Part shown: one piece after another, positions 43,591 to 52,183 of the stretch
Position numbering within the stretch: the first letter of the stretch is position 1
Layout of the letters: every line of letters begins with the position of its first letter
Source of the DNA: Vibrio algivorus
Lineage (GTDB): Bacteria; Pseudomonadota; Gammaproteobacteria; Enterobacterales; Vibrionaceae
Direction of reading: 5' to 3'
Length of the DNA: 64,000 nt
Assembly: GCF_002218005.2 (NCBI RefSeq)
Contig: NZ_AP018678.1
Location: 1,860,001-1,924,000, forward strand
Position numbers and translations under genes: made by a program
Notes under the pieces: model-generated
Databases searched by the model: none
The model's input: the letters and a program-made list of their open reading frames with translations, nothing else
What the model was told of the DNA's origin: nothing

Positions 43591-45501
43591 TTATTTCTTG
43601 TCTTCGTCTTTAACTTCTTCGAACTCAGCGTCAACAACGTCATCTTCAGGTTTAGCTTGTTCGCCACCTTCAGCTTGCTGTGCTTGAGCTTTCTGCTGAG
43701 CAATTTCCATCAGTTTTTGAGCTGCTGTTGCTAACTCTTGAACTTTAGTATCGATGGCTTCTTTATCATCGCCAGACTTCACTGATTCAAGTGCTGTAAT
43801 TGCTGCTTCAATTTTCTCTTTCTCATCAGCTGGAAGTGCATCACCTGCTTCTTCGATTTGCTTACGAGTACCGTGAATCATTTGGTCAGCTTGGTTACGA
43901 GTCGTCACTAACTCTTCGAACTTTTTGTCCGCTTCTTTGTTAGCTTCAGCTTCTTGTACCATTTTCTCGATTTCTTCATCTGATAAACCACCAGATGCTT
44001 GGATCGTGATTTTTTGCTCTTTACCTGTCGCTTTATCTTTCGCAGAAACGTTCAAGATACCATCCGCATCTAGGTCAAACGTTACTTCGATTTGTGGCAT
44101 GCCACGTGGCGCAGGGTTAATGCCTTCTAGGTTAAATTGACCTAGAGACTTGTTGTAAGTCGCTTGCTTACGTTCACCTTGTAGTACGTGAATCGTTACT
44201 GCGCTTTGGTTGTCTTCTGCCGTTGAGAATACTTGATTCGCTTTTGTTGGAATCGTTGTGTTTTTCTCAATTAGCTTAGTCATCACGCCACCCATCGTTT
44301 CGATACCGAAAGATAGAGGAGTCACATCTAGTAGAAGAACGTCTTTTACGTCACCCGCAAGAACACCACCTTGAACCGCAGCACCAATTGCTACTGCTTC
44401 ATCAGGGTTCACATCTTTACGTGCTTCTTTACCAAAGAATTCAGCGACTTTCTTCTGAACCATTGGCATACGTGTTTGACCACCGACTAAAATAACGTCA
44501 GTAATTTCGCTTACTGATAGGTCTGCATCTGCTAGAGCAACTTTTAGCGGCTCAAGTGAACGTTGAACTAGGTCTTCAACTAGAGATTCTAGTTTCGAGC
44601 GAGTTACTTTTACGTTCATGTGCTTAGGACCAGTCGCATCCGCTGTCACGTATGGAAGGTTCACGTCTGTTTGTTGTGCAGAAGATAGTTCAATCTTCGC
44701 TTTTTCAGCCGCTTCTTTCACACGTTGCATCGCAAGTGGATCATTTTTAAGATCGATGCCTTGCTCATTTTTGAACTCAGATACCAAGTAGTTGATTAAA
44801 CGAGTATCAAAGTCCTCACCACCTAGGTGTGTGTCACCATTAGTTGCTAGTACTTCGAAAGTTTGCTCACCTTCGTGATCATCAATTTCGATAATAGAGA
44901 TATCGAATGTACCACCACCAAGGTCATAAACTGCGATAGTGCGATCGCCGCCTTTCTTATCAAGACCGTAAGCAAGTGCAGCTGCTGTTGGTTCGTTGAT
45001 AATACGCTTAACTTCAAGGCCTGCGATACGACCCGCATCTTTTGTTGCTTGACGTTGTGCATCGTTGAAGTAAGCAGGAACGGTAATAACCGCGCCAGTT
45101 ACCGCTTCACCTAAGTAATCTTCAGCGGTTTTTTTCATTTTCTTCAAGATTTCAGCTGATACCTGAGGAGCTGCCATTTTTTGGCCTTTCGCTTCAACCC
45201 AAGCATCACCGTTGTCAGCCTTAACAATTTTATAAGGCATGATTTCGATATCGCGCTGAACTTCTTCGTCTTCAAAACGACGACCGATCAAACGTTTGAT
45301 TGCGAACAATGTATTTTCAGGGTTAGTTACTGCTTGGCGTTTTGCAGGTTGACCTACTAATGTTTCGCCATCGGTGTAAGCTACTACTGATGCCGTTGTG
45401 CGTTCGCCTTCAGCATTTTCAATTACGCGTGGTTTGTCGCCGTCTAATACCGCAACACATGAGTTAGTTGTACCTAAATCAATACCAATGATTTTACCCA
45501 T
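43591..45501 (-). CDS. dnaK: Molecular chaperone DnaK (Hsp70)
   Basis: A 636-aa Hsp70. N-terminal IGIDLGTTNSCVAV, the phosphate-2 motif YDLGGGTFDISI, adenosine-site GGQTRMP, the linker DVLLLDVTPLS near residue 390, substrate-binding beta domain, helical lid, and the acidic DDVVDAEFEEVKDEDKK tail. It refolds proteins with DnaJ and GrpE. It sits between grpE and dnaJ and has its own sigma-32-type promoter. Confidence 0.99.
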   Translation of the reverse strand: MGKIIGIDLGTTNSCVAVLDGDKPRVIENAEGERTTASVVAYTDGETLVGQPAKRQAVTNPENTLFAIKRLIGRRFEDEEVQRDIEIMPYKIVKADNGDAWVEAKGQKMAAPQVSAEILKKMKKTAEDYLGEAVTGAVITVPAYFNDAQRQATKDAGRIAGLEVKRIINEPTAAALAYGLDKKGGDRTIAVYDLGGGTFDISIIEIDDHEGEQTFEVLATNGDTHLGGEDFDTRLINYLVSEFKNEQGIDLKNDPLAMQRVKEAAEKAKIELSSAQQTDVNLPYVTADATGPKHMNVKVTRSKLESLVEDLVQRSLEPLKVALADADLSVSEITDVILVGGQTRMPMVQKKVAEFFGKEARKDVNPDEAVAIGAAVQGGVLAGDVKDVLLLDVTPLSFGIETMGGVMTKLIEKNTTIPTKANQVFSTAEDNQSAVTIHVLQGERKQATYNKSLGQFNLEGINPAPRGMPQIEVTFDLDADGILNVSAKDKATGKEQKITIQASGGLSDEEIEKMVQEAEANKEADKKFEELVTTRNQADQMIHGTRKQIEEAGDALPADEKEKIEAAITALESVKSGDDKEAIDTKVQELATAAQKLMEIAQQKAQAQQAEGGEQAKPEDDVVDAEFEEVKDEDKK

Positions 45502-45562
45502 TTGACATTCTCCAAAGAATTTCAGTTATTCAGTTTTTGCTATACCCAGCTTTTGATAACAA

Positions 45563-45593
45563 ATAGATGGGGGCTCAGAATTGGGATTCAACC
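45563..45593 (-). promoter_or_regulatory. Sigma-32 promoter of dnaK
   Basis: On the minus strand GGTTGAA (-35) is followed after 13 bases by CCCCCATCTAT (-10), matching the heat-shock consensus CTTGAAA / CCCCATNT. Confidence 0.8.
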
Positions 45594-45682
45594 CTGTAAG
45601 CTAATTTGTTTTGCATTTCGCATTACGTTTTTCTGTATGCTCAATAGATAAGGGCGACAAAATGCTTTTCAAGGGAAAAAAT

Positions 45683-45712
45683 AAAAAAATGCCGAGTTTT
45701 TTACACTCGGCA
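45683..45712 (-). terminator. Terminator of grpE
   Basis: On the minus strand TGCCGAGTG-TAAAAA-ACTCGGCA is followed by TTTTTTTAT. Confidence 0.88.
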
Positions 45713-45745
45713 CTGCTTAGTTTTAATTATATTGCTTATGTACGG

Positions 45746-46384
45746 TTACTTAGCAACCATCACCATTGCAGGACGGATCACTCGTCCATTTAATTGATAG
45801 CCTTTCTGCATAACGATCATCACGGTATTCGATTCATGATCTGGGCTTTCTTGCATGCCAATCGCTTGGTGCAGCTCAGGATTAAATACTTCACCTTCTG
45901 GATTAATTGCTACTAAGCCAAACTTAGCCACCGTATCAACAAAAGATTTATGCGTCATATCAACACCTTCAAGAATCGCTTTTACCGCTTCATCTTCAGG
46001 GTTGGCAGATTGAAGTGCACGCTCTAAGTTATCAATGACAGGCAGTAACTCTTCAGCAAATTTGTTTAATGCGTATTTACGAGCTTTATCAATTTCTTGC
46101 TCGCTACGACGACGCATATTCTCCACTTCCGCTTTTGCACGTAATACAGAATCTTGTTGATCTTTAATTTGAGCTTCCGCGGCATTTAAAGCAGCTTCTA
46201 ATTCTATAACACGAGAAGCTTCTTGCTCCACTTGTTCAATTTCTTCATTCCAATCAATATCGCCTTCACCACCAATGGTTTGAGCATCATCTGTATTCAC
46301 ATCATCTTCAACAAGTTCTTGCTCAACTTGCATATCTTCCGATTTTAGCTCTTCATCTTGCGGTTTGTTATGTTCTGTAGTCAT
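45746..46384 (-). CDS. grpE: Nucleotide exchange factor GrpE
   Basis: A 212-aa protein with an acidic N-terminus, a long coiled coil (residues about 50-120, EQVEQEASRVIELEAALNAAEAQ) and the C-terminal beta head with PEGEVFNPELHQAI and RVIRPAMVMVAK. It releases ADP from DnaK. The ATG at 46384 (MTTEHNKPQDEE) has a good GGAGA site; the longer frame from 46438 is discounted. Confidence 0.97.
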   Translation of the reverse strand: MTTEHNKPQDEELKSEDMQVEQELVEDDVNTDDAQTIGGEGDIDWNEEIEQVEQEASRVIELEAALNAAEAQIKDQQDSVLRAKAEVENMRRRSEQEIDKARKYALNKFAEELLPVIDNLERALQSANPEDEAVKAILEGVDMTHKSFVDTVAKFGLVAINPEGEVFNPELHQAIGMQESPDHESNTVMIVMQKGYQLNGRVIRPAMVMVAK

Positions 46385-46470
46385 GATATCTCCAAGAATA
46401 TATTCAACACCATACGCTTGCCCTAACGGAATAGGCACAAAATACTCGCATAGTTACTCTGCTTGCCTTT

Positions 46471-46500
46471 ATTATGGGGATGAAGATTTATGATTCAAGC
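46471..46500 (-). promoter_or_regulatory. Sigma-32 promoter of grpE
   Basis: On the minus strand GCTTGAA is followed after 14 bases by CCCCATAAT, an almost perfect heat-shock promoter, about 90 bp before the grpE ATG, in the gap with divergent nadK. Confidence 0.88.
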
Positions 46501-46575
46501 GTAGAGTGCGTTTATCTTAATAAATACGCCTGATAAAATACCTTATCGCCCCTTTTCACAATAGAGTTGATACCT

Positions 46576-47460
46576 ATGCAGAAGCCTTTTAACGTTATTG
46601 CCATCATTGGTAAGCCTCGCGACCATAAAGCTGTGCAAACGCATAAAGAGCTTTTTCATTGGCTGACAGAGCAAGATTACACAGTTTTAATTGATAATCG
46701 ATTGATCGATATTTTAGATGACATCCCAAAAGATGTGTTTTCAAGCTTACTGAAGATCGGTGAACAAGCGGATTTAGCGATTGTCGTTGGTGGTGATGGC
46801 AACATGCTAGGTGCTGCTCGTATATTATCTCGCTTCGATATTTCCGTTATTGGGGTTAACCGAGGTAGTCTAGGTTTTTTAACCGATCTCAATCCTGAAG
46901 ATTTTCACGATGCACTTCTCAAAGTACTTCAAGGCGAATATTTAGTTGAAGAACGCTTTTTATTAGAAGCGGAAGTACATCGTAGTGGGCATATAAAAAG
47001 TCATAATTCAGCATTAAATGAAGTCGTTTTACACCCTGGTAAAATCGCCCATATGATTGAGTTTGAAGTCTACATTGATGACCGATTTGCTTTCTCACAA
47101 CGCTCCGATGGCTTAATCGTTTCAACACCAACCGGTTCAACTGCCTATTCACTTTCTGGCGGTGGCCCAATTTTATCACCTAGCTTAAATGCCATTTCAT
47201 TGGTTCCAATGTTCCCACACACTTTATCTAGCCGCCCTCTTGTCGTTGATGGAAAGCGTAAAATAAAACTTGTGGTCTCTCCCGATAATCGAGGCACTCA
47301 AGAAGTCAGTTGTGACGGTCAAATATCACTGCCTGTGTCCCCTGGAGATGAAATTCAAATCTTCCAAAGCCCAAGCATTTTAAAGCTTATTCACCCTGAA
47401 GATTATAGCTACTACCATGTATTGCGTCATAAGCTAGGCTGGTCGAGTAAGTTATTTTAA
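46576..47460 (+). CDS. nadK: NAD kinase
   Basis: A 294-aa enzyme that phosphorylates NAD to NADP. The start MQKPFNVIAIIGKPRDHKAV matches NadK; the GGDGN motif (VVGGDGNMLGAARI) is near residue 73, and the second domain motif SQRSDGLIVSTPTGSTAYSLSGGGPI is near 178. The ATG at 46576 is chosen over the TTG at 46567. Divergent from grpE, as in other Vibrionaceae, and upstream of recN. Confidence 0.97.
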   Translation: MQKPFNVIAIIGKPRDHKAVQTHKELFHWLTEQDYTVLIDNRLIDILDDIPKDVFSSLLKIGEQADLAIVVGGDGNMLGAARILSRFDISVIGVNRGSLGFLTDLNPEDFHDALLKVLQGEYLVEERFLLEAEVHRSGHIKSHNSALNEVVLHPGKIAHMIEFEVYIDDRFAFSQRSDGLIVSTPTGSTAYSLSGGGPILSPSLNAISLVPMFPHTLSSRPLVVDGKRKIKLVVSPDNRGTQEVSCDGQISLPVSPGDEIQIFQSPSILKLIHPEDYSYYHVLRHKLGWSSKLF

Positions 47461-47495
47461 TCTAGATGTTGGAGTACGTTTCCTGCTTATCAAAA

Positions 47496-47537
47496 CTCGA
47501 AACTCGAAACTCGAAACTCGAAACTCGAAACTCGAAA
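47496..47537 (+). repeat. Tandem heptamer array, CTCGAAA x 6
   Basis: Six perfect copies of CTCGAAA (reverse complement TTTCGAG) follow the end of nadK. It is the same heptamer as at 210-265, in the opposite orientation relative to the upstream gene. Confidence 0.95.
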
Positions 47538-47539
47538 CA

Positions 47540-47580
47540 AAGCATGCCTTGTTGATTTTATGATCGGCAAGGCATTTTTA
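47540..47580 (+). terminator. Terminator of nadK
   Basis: ATGCCTTG and CAAGGCAT form a stem followed by TTTTTAA, directly after the heptamer array. Confidence 0.8.
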
Positions 47581-47614
47581 ATTGCGTAGAGAAAAATTCA
47601 CACAAAAAACTTTA

Positions 47615-47652
47615 CTGTATAAAAAGCCAGTATATACTGTTTTTACATACAG
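47615..47652 (+). promoter_or_regulatory. LexA (SOS) boxes of recN
   Basis: CTGTTTTTACATACAG at 47637-47652 is a perfect CTGT-N8-ACAG LexA box; a degenerate one, CTGT-N8-CCAG, lies at 47615-47630. recN is a strong SOS gene in E. coli and also has multiple boxes there. Confidence 0.9.
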
Positions 47653-47684
47653 TGATTTATTTTCTCTTTTTTCGAGGTGGATTT

Positions 47685-49349
47685 ATGCTCTCCCATTTAA
47701 GTATTAATAATTTTGCAATTGTTAAGTCTTTACAGCTAGAGCTTTTCAAAGGAATGACAACTATTACCGGTGAAACTGGTGCTGGTAAATCTATTGCGAT
47801 TGATGCGTTAAGCCTGTGTTTAGGCGGCCGGGCTGATAGCAATATGGTACGTCCTGGTGAGGAAAAAACCGATATCACCGCCTCCTTTATTTTAGACAAC
47901 AACATTAATGCCACTCGATGGTTAGAAGACAATGAATTACTGGATGGCGAAGAATGCATTATTCGTCGCATCATCACTAATGAAGGACGTTCGCGAGCCT
48001 TTATCAATGGTAACCCTGTACCGCTCTCACAATTAAAATCCTTAGGCCAAAATTTAGTCAACATTCATGGGCAGCACGCTCATCACTTATTGATGAAGCC
48101 TGAACACCAATTGACATTGCTAGACCAATACGCAGGCCACCAACAACTGATCCAAACGAGTAAAAAATATTATTCCGATTGGCGCCAACTACGAAACCAA
48201 CTAAAGAACTTACGAGCCAATAGCCAAGAAAACCTTGCTCAAAAGCAATTACTTGAATATCAAGTGAAAGAGCTGGACGAATTAGCATTATCTGAAAACG
48301 AATTTGAAGAGCTCGAGCAAGAACATAAAGTCCTTTCAAGCAGTGGCCAAATTGCGGTTATTTGTCAACAAGCCATCAATGAACTGTATGAAGGCGAAGA
48401 AGTGAATGCACTTGGTCTTCTTAATTCTGTCAGTAATTCACTCGGTGAACTTGCAGAATTAGATCCATCATTGGCTCACCTACCTAATCTATTATCAGAA
48501 GCCATGATCCAACTAGAAGAAACCAATTCAGAATTAAGGCGCTATTCTGACAATATCGATGTTGATCCAGCACGAATAGCCGAGGTTGAAGAGCGTTTCA
48601 GCAAAGTGATGAGCACCGCGCGCAAACATCACGTTCGCCCGGAAGAGCTATATCAATATCATCAAGAAGTAAAAGCGCAAATTGAAGCTCTCGATTGCTC
48701 TGATGAAAAGTTTGAGCAATTAGAGAAAGATGTAGATGATAAATATCAAACCTTTTTAACTGCAGCAGAAAAACTGAGTAAAAGCCGTAGCCGCTATGCA
48801 AAAGAGCTGAATAAACTTATTTCTCAAAGTATGCATGAGCTAAGCATGGAAAAAGCACAGTTCTGTATTGATGTAATAAAAGATGAAAAACATGCTGCAC
48901 CACTAGGCATCGACCAAATCAATTTCTTAGTTTCAACTAACCCTGGTCAGCCATTACAAGCGTTAGCCAAAGTCGCTTCAGGTGGTGAGCTGTCACGAAT
49001 TTCATTAGCAATTCAGGTTATTACTGCACAAAAGGTTCAAACACCAAGCTTAATATTCGATGAAGTAGATGTCGGCATCAGTGGCCCAACGGCAAGTGTC
49101 GTAGGAAGAATGCTACGTAAATTAGGTGAGTCAACTCAGGTGCTATGTGTGACCCACTTACCACAAGTAGCAGGTAGTGGTCACCAGCAATTATTTGTCG
49201 CGAAGCAAGCAAAAGCAGGTAAAACAGAAACTCGTATTCATCAATTAGATGAAAATCAACGCATTGATGAACTGGCCCGTTTACTTGGCGGTAGCACGAT
49301 TACAGATTCAACTAAAGCGAATGCCAAAGAATTGTTAATTGCAGCTTAA
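47685..49349 (+). CDS. recN: DNA repair protein RecN
   Basis: A 554-aa SMC-like ATPase for double-strand break repair. Walker A GETGAGKS near residue 32, a central coiled-coil region (residues about 150-370), ABC signature ASGGELSRISLAIQVI and Walker B SLIFDEVDVGISG near residue 460. The ATG at 47685 (MLSHLSINNFAIV) has an AGGTGG site; the earlier frame start would overlap the LexA box. Monocistronic. Confidence 0.97.
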   Translation: MLSHLSINNFAIVKSLQLELFKGMTTITGETGAGKSIAIDALSLCLGGRADSNMVRPGEEKTDITASFILDNNINATRWLEDNELLDGEECIIRRIITNEGRSRAFINGNPVPLSQLKSLGQNLVNIHGQHAHHLLMKPEHQLTLLDQYAGHQQLIQTSKKYYSDWRQLRNQLKNLRANSQENLAQKQLLEYQVKELDELALSENEFEELEQEHKVLSSSGQIAVICQQAINELYEGEEVNALGLLNSVSNSLGELAELDPSLAHLPNLLSEAMIQLEETNSELRRYSDNIDVDPARIAEVEERFSKVMSTARKHHVRPEELYQYHQEVKAQIEALDCSDEKFEQLEKDVDDKYQTFLTAAEKLSKSRSRYAKELNKLISQSMHELSMEKAQFCIDVIKDEKHAAPLGIDQINFLVSTNPGQPLQALAKVASGGELSRISLAIQVITAQKVQTPSLIFDEVDVGISGPTASVVGRMLRKLGESTQVLCVTHLPQVAGSGHQQLFVAKQAKAGKTETRIHQLDENQRIDELARLLGGSTITDSTKANAKELLIAA

Positions 49350-49370
49350 GTCTCGGGTCTCGGGTCTCGG
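49350..49370 (+). repeat. Tandem heptamer, GTCTCGG x 3
   Basis: Three perfect copies of GTCTCGG begin immediately after the recN stop codon. It shares TCG with TTTCGAG and is located likewise just after a gene end. Confidence 0.85.
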
Positions 49371-49517
49371 AAGAATAACGTCTATTTATATAAACTTTGC
49401 AACTAAACTCTAACTTTTCTGTCTTAATTTGCATGTTTAACACTACGGGCTTTTACTTCTTCGCTTAGCTTGTTTATCATCGGGCAAGATTTTCGCCTTT
49501 AACTCAAAGAAACCACT

Positions 49518-49880
49518 ATGCATTTTAAAAAGTGGATACTCATTATCCCTTTCGCTTTAACGATATTATCCGGCTGTAGCGTACTTGAACGCTTAGTTTA
49601 TCGCATCGATATTGCTCAAGGTAACTATATAGAGCAACCAGATGTCGATAAACTTCGTATTGGCATGACTAAAGAACAAGTTCAATTTGTTCTAGGCTCT
49701 CCAATGTTAGTTGAAAATGGTTACCCTGATACTTGGTACTACATTTACCACTTTACTCACGGGCATGACGATTCTGTTCAGAAAAACTTTATTGTGAAAT
49801 TTAGCCCTCAAACTCAAGCATTAACTGAAGCTTCAGGTGATTTTGAGTTAAGCCCAGATTTCAACACTCCGTTAAACTAA
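49518..49880 (+). CDS. bamE: Outer membrane assembly lipoprotein BamE
   Basis: A 120-aa lipoprotein with lipobox LSGC (MHFKKWILIIPFALTILSGC) and the BamE/SmpA core YRIDIAQGNYIEQPDVDKLRIGMTKEQVQFVLGSPM...DTWYYIYHF. Part of the Bam complex that inserts outer-membrane barrels. It follows recN, a standard neighbourhood. The divergent-looking region behind it holds a repeat element. Confidence 0.97.
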   Translation: MHFKKWILIIPFALTILSGCSVLERLVYRIDIAQGNYIEQPDVDKLRIGMTKEQVQFVLGSPMLVENGYPDTWYYIYHFTHGHDDSVQKNFIVKFSPQTQALTEASGDFELSPDFNTPLN

Positions 49881-49939
49881 TAACGAATTGCCCATATATC
49901 CGAAATGGCCTATCAACTGAATTCTGCTCATTCACTAAG

Positions 49940-50106
49940 TATACCCAAGTGATTTCAAGATGCAGAATTCAGAGCTATCCCCCAAACCTTTAGGCAAGAC
50001 AAATGGAATATGATCATAGTGATTCTATCTCTATTCAATTTAACGCGGCATAAAGCTTGTTTTATTCTTGCTGAAACTCGCATCTTGACGTTACTTGGCT
50101 ATATAC
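49940..50106. repeat. MITE-like element, TATACCCAAG family (167 bp)
   Basis: Left end TATACCCAAGTGATTTCAAG and right end GCATCTTGACGTTACTTGGC plus TATATA are inverted repeats of about 26 bp. The first 40 bp match 24067-24260. No coding capacity. It lies between convergent bamE and rnfH. Confidence 0.82.
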
Positions 50107-50154
50107 CATTTATTGCTGTAAAAAATCGAATAGACTTCGCTTAAATTCAATAAT

Positions 50155-50481
50155 TTAAGCTTTCTTCTTGGCTAGTTCTGCTTTTGCTTGCTCAGCTCTC
50201 TTACGGCGAATCTCTTTTGGATCAGCCAATAAAGGTCGGTAAATTTCGATGCGATCTTTATCGCGCACTGTCGAATCTAATTTTACATTTCGACTAAATA
50301 CACCAACTTTATTCTTTGCTAAATCTATCTCTGGATAATTAGCCAAAACGCCAGACTGTTCAATAATCTCCTGAACAGTTAAGTCTTCTGATACCGCAAG
50401 TTCAAACACTTTTTGCTCATTCGGCAGCGCATATACCACTTCAACATGGATCAGTGAATTAGCACTTGTTTGCTCTGTCAT
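50155..50481 (-). CDS. rnfH: RnfH/RatB-type ubiquitin-like protein
   Basis: A 108-aa beta-grasp protein (UPF0125) with IHVEVVYALPNEQKVFELAV, VGVFSRNVKLD and DRIEIYRPLLADPKEIRRKRAEQA, the family signature near the C-terminus. Its function is unclear; it is paired with ratA in most gammaproteobacteria, as here (30 bp gap). Confidence 0.93.
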   Translation of the reverse strand: MTEQTSANSLIHVEVVYALPNEQKVFELAVSEDLTVQEIIEQSGVLANYPEIDLAKNKVGVFSRNVKLDSTVRDKDRIEIYRPLLADPKEIRRKRAEQAKAELAKKKA

Positions 50482-50510
50482 TGTTTGTTACCTGTATGAA
50501 AATTTACCAA

Positions 50511-50945
50511 TCAATTGTTGTATTTCTGCTTTGCACGTTGTGTAAAAGAGTTCACCATATTATTAGTGAGTTCATTGAAAACTTTACCAAACGCCATTTC
50601 AATCAACTTGTTAGTAAACTCAAACGACAAGCTAAACTCAATTTTACAAGCAAAGTCATCTAATGGAGTAAACCTCCAAAATCCAGTCAAGGACTTGAAA
50701 GGGCCATCCACCAACTCCAAATCAATCCTACGGCCAGGTTCCATTGTGTTGGAGGTGATAAAAGTTTTTTTAATTCCAGCTTTTGAAACATCAACCGAGG
50801 CAACCAAAGCACCATCAGTTGACTCAATCAGTTTGGACCCCGAACATCCTGGTAAAAATTCAGGATACTTTTCAATATCATTGACCAAATCATACATTTG
50901 TTGAGCACTAAACGAGACTAATGCTGAACGATTAACCTGAGGCAT
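50511..50945 (-). CDS. ratA: RatA-like START-domain protein (ribosome association toxin family)
   Basis: A 144-aa SRPBCC/polyketide-cyclase protein. Start MPQVNRSALVSFSAQQMYDLVNDIEKYPEFLPGC is typical. Members bind the 50S subunit and block association in E. coli; a coenzyme-Q-related role is known for the mitochondrial relatives. It forms a pair with rnfH and is divergent from smpB. Confidence 0.93.
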   Translation of the reverse strand: MPQVNRSALVSFSAQQMYDLVNDIEKYPEFLPGCSGSKLIESTDGALVASVDVSKAGIKKTFITSNTMEPGRRIDLELVDGPFKSLTGFWRFTPLDDFACKIEFSLSFEFTNKLIEMAFGKVFNELTNNMVNSFTQRAKQKYNN

Positions 50946-51058
50946 ACTTCTTCCTAATTTGAGCCATGAAGCAAATTCTCGAAAATAAACAAAATATTAC
51001 CAAGAATTAGAACAAAAGGATTCGCCAAAATAAAAGCAATCCGTATAATGAGGCCATT

Positions 51059-51544
51059 ATGGCAAAGAAAAAATCAAAATCAAAAGCCGGTAGTAATACT
51101 ATCGCTCTTAACAAGCAAGCTCGACACGAATATTTCGTCGATGATGAAATAGAAGTTGGTCTTGAGCTGCAAGGTTGGGAAGTTAAATCTTTACGTCAAG
51201 GTAAAGCCAATATCGCAGAAAGTTACGTCTTTCTTCGCGACGGTGAGGCATTTCTAAGTGGTGCATCAATCATACCACTTCAACAAGCTTCAACTCACAT
51301 AGTTGCTAATCCAACTCGTGTTCGTAAATTATTACTTAACCGCCGTGAATTAGATAACCTATTTGGCCGTGTAAACCGAGAAGGCATGACATTGATAGCC
51401 CTCTCTCTTTATTGGTCAAAATCTTGGGTGAAAATGAAAATCGGAGTTGCTAAAGGTAAGAAACTTCACGATAAACGTGATGATAAAAAGAACCAAGATT
51501 GGCAGCGCGATAAAGCTCGAATTATGAAGAGCAGCTTACGCTAA
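51059..51544 (+). CDS. smpB: SsrA-binding protein SmpB
   Basis: A 161-aa OB-fold protein that delivers tmRNA to stalled ribosomes. It shows ALNKQARHEYFVDDEIEVGLELQGWEVKSLRQGKANI and the basic C-terminal tail with HDKRDDKKNQDWQRDKARIM, which mimics a codon-anticodon stem. It lies 188 bp before ssrA, the usual arrangement. Confidence 0.98.
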   Translation: MAKKKSKSKAGSNTIALNKQARHEYFVDDEIEVGLELQGWEVKSLRQGKANIAESYVFLRDGEAFLSGASIIPLQQASTHIVANPTRVRKLLLNRRELDNLFGRVNREGMTLIALSLYWSKSWVKMKIGVAKGKKLHDKRDDKKNQDWQRDKARIMKSSLR

Positions 51545-51732
51545 CATTCCGTTTTTAATTAACAAATATTAAGTGAGTTAATGTTAACCACTTAAACGCA
51601 AGTCGCTAGACTCTTAAAAGTTTTATGTTACTATGCGTTTGAAGTATCCATTATCACTAAACTTGATAAAGATACAAAGCGTGAAAGCGCTAGTTTGACA
51701 TTTTGATGAGTAGTTCAAAATCAAACAACCTT

Positions 51733-52099
51733 GGGGCTGATTCAGGATTCGACGGGAATTTGTAAGTCTGAGGTGCATGTCGTGGGGCGGTTGGCCACGT
51801 TAAAAGCCGCAAAAAAATAGTCGCAAACGACGAAAACTACGCACTAGCAGCTTAATAACCTGCTGAGAGCCTTTCTGCCCTAGCTTCCGTTTGTAAGACG
51901 GGGAATAACAGAGAGTCAAAACCAAACAAACTCGTGTGGCGTCTCCCGCCTGAGAGACAAAGCATTAAAAATAATTCAGGATAGCCATCAACTAGCGTGT
52001 CGGTTCGCAGGTCGGTGGTGAAATTAAAGATCGACTAAGCATGTAGTACCAATGATGGATGATTTTCGGACGCGGGTTCAAATCCCGCCAGCTCCACCA
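51733..52099 (+). ncRNA. ssrA: Transfer-messenger RNA (tmRNA)
   Basis: The 5' end GGGGCTGATTCAGGATTCGA pairs with the 3' end, which has the T-arm GCGGGTTCAAATCCCGC and ends GCTCCACCA. The tag reading frame GCAAACGACGAAAACTACGC... encodes ANDENYALAA followed by TAA. Possible -35 TTGACA at 51694. The integrative element is inserted precisely at its 3' end without destroying it. Confidence 0.97.
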
Positions 52100-52101
52100 A
52101 T
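52083..52101 (+). other. Left attachment site of the ssrA element
   Basis: TCCCGCCAGCTCCACCAAT at the ssrA 3' end is repeated exactly at 61137-61155. Tyrosine integrases commonly use the tmRNA 3' end in this way. Confidence 0.88.
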
Positions 52102-52109
52102 TCTATGTA

Positions 52110-52136
52110 AGCCGCTGTTTTTACAGCGGTTTTTCT
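52110..52136 (+). terminator. Terminator of ssrA supplied by the element
   Basis: AGCCGCTGT-TTTT-ACAGCGGTTTTTC follows the left att site. The ancestral terminator appears to be that at 61163-61198. Confidence 0.8.
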
Positions 52137-52183
52137 TTTATGTGAAACAGAAAAATCACAATGGGGTACAAAACTGTTCTACA

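Noticed and set aside
52052..52183. N-terminal extension of the integrase into the tmRNA gene
   Set aside because: The frame is open by chance through ssrA; its translation is not protein-like and it would begin inside the tmRNA acceptor region.
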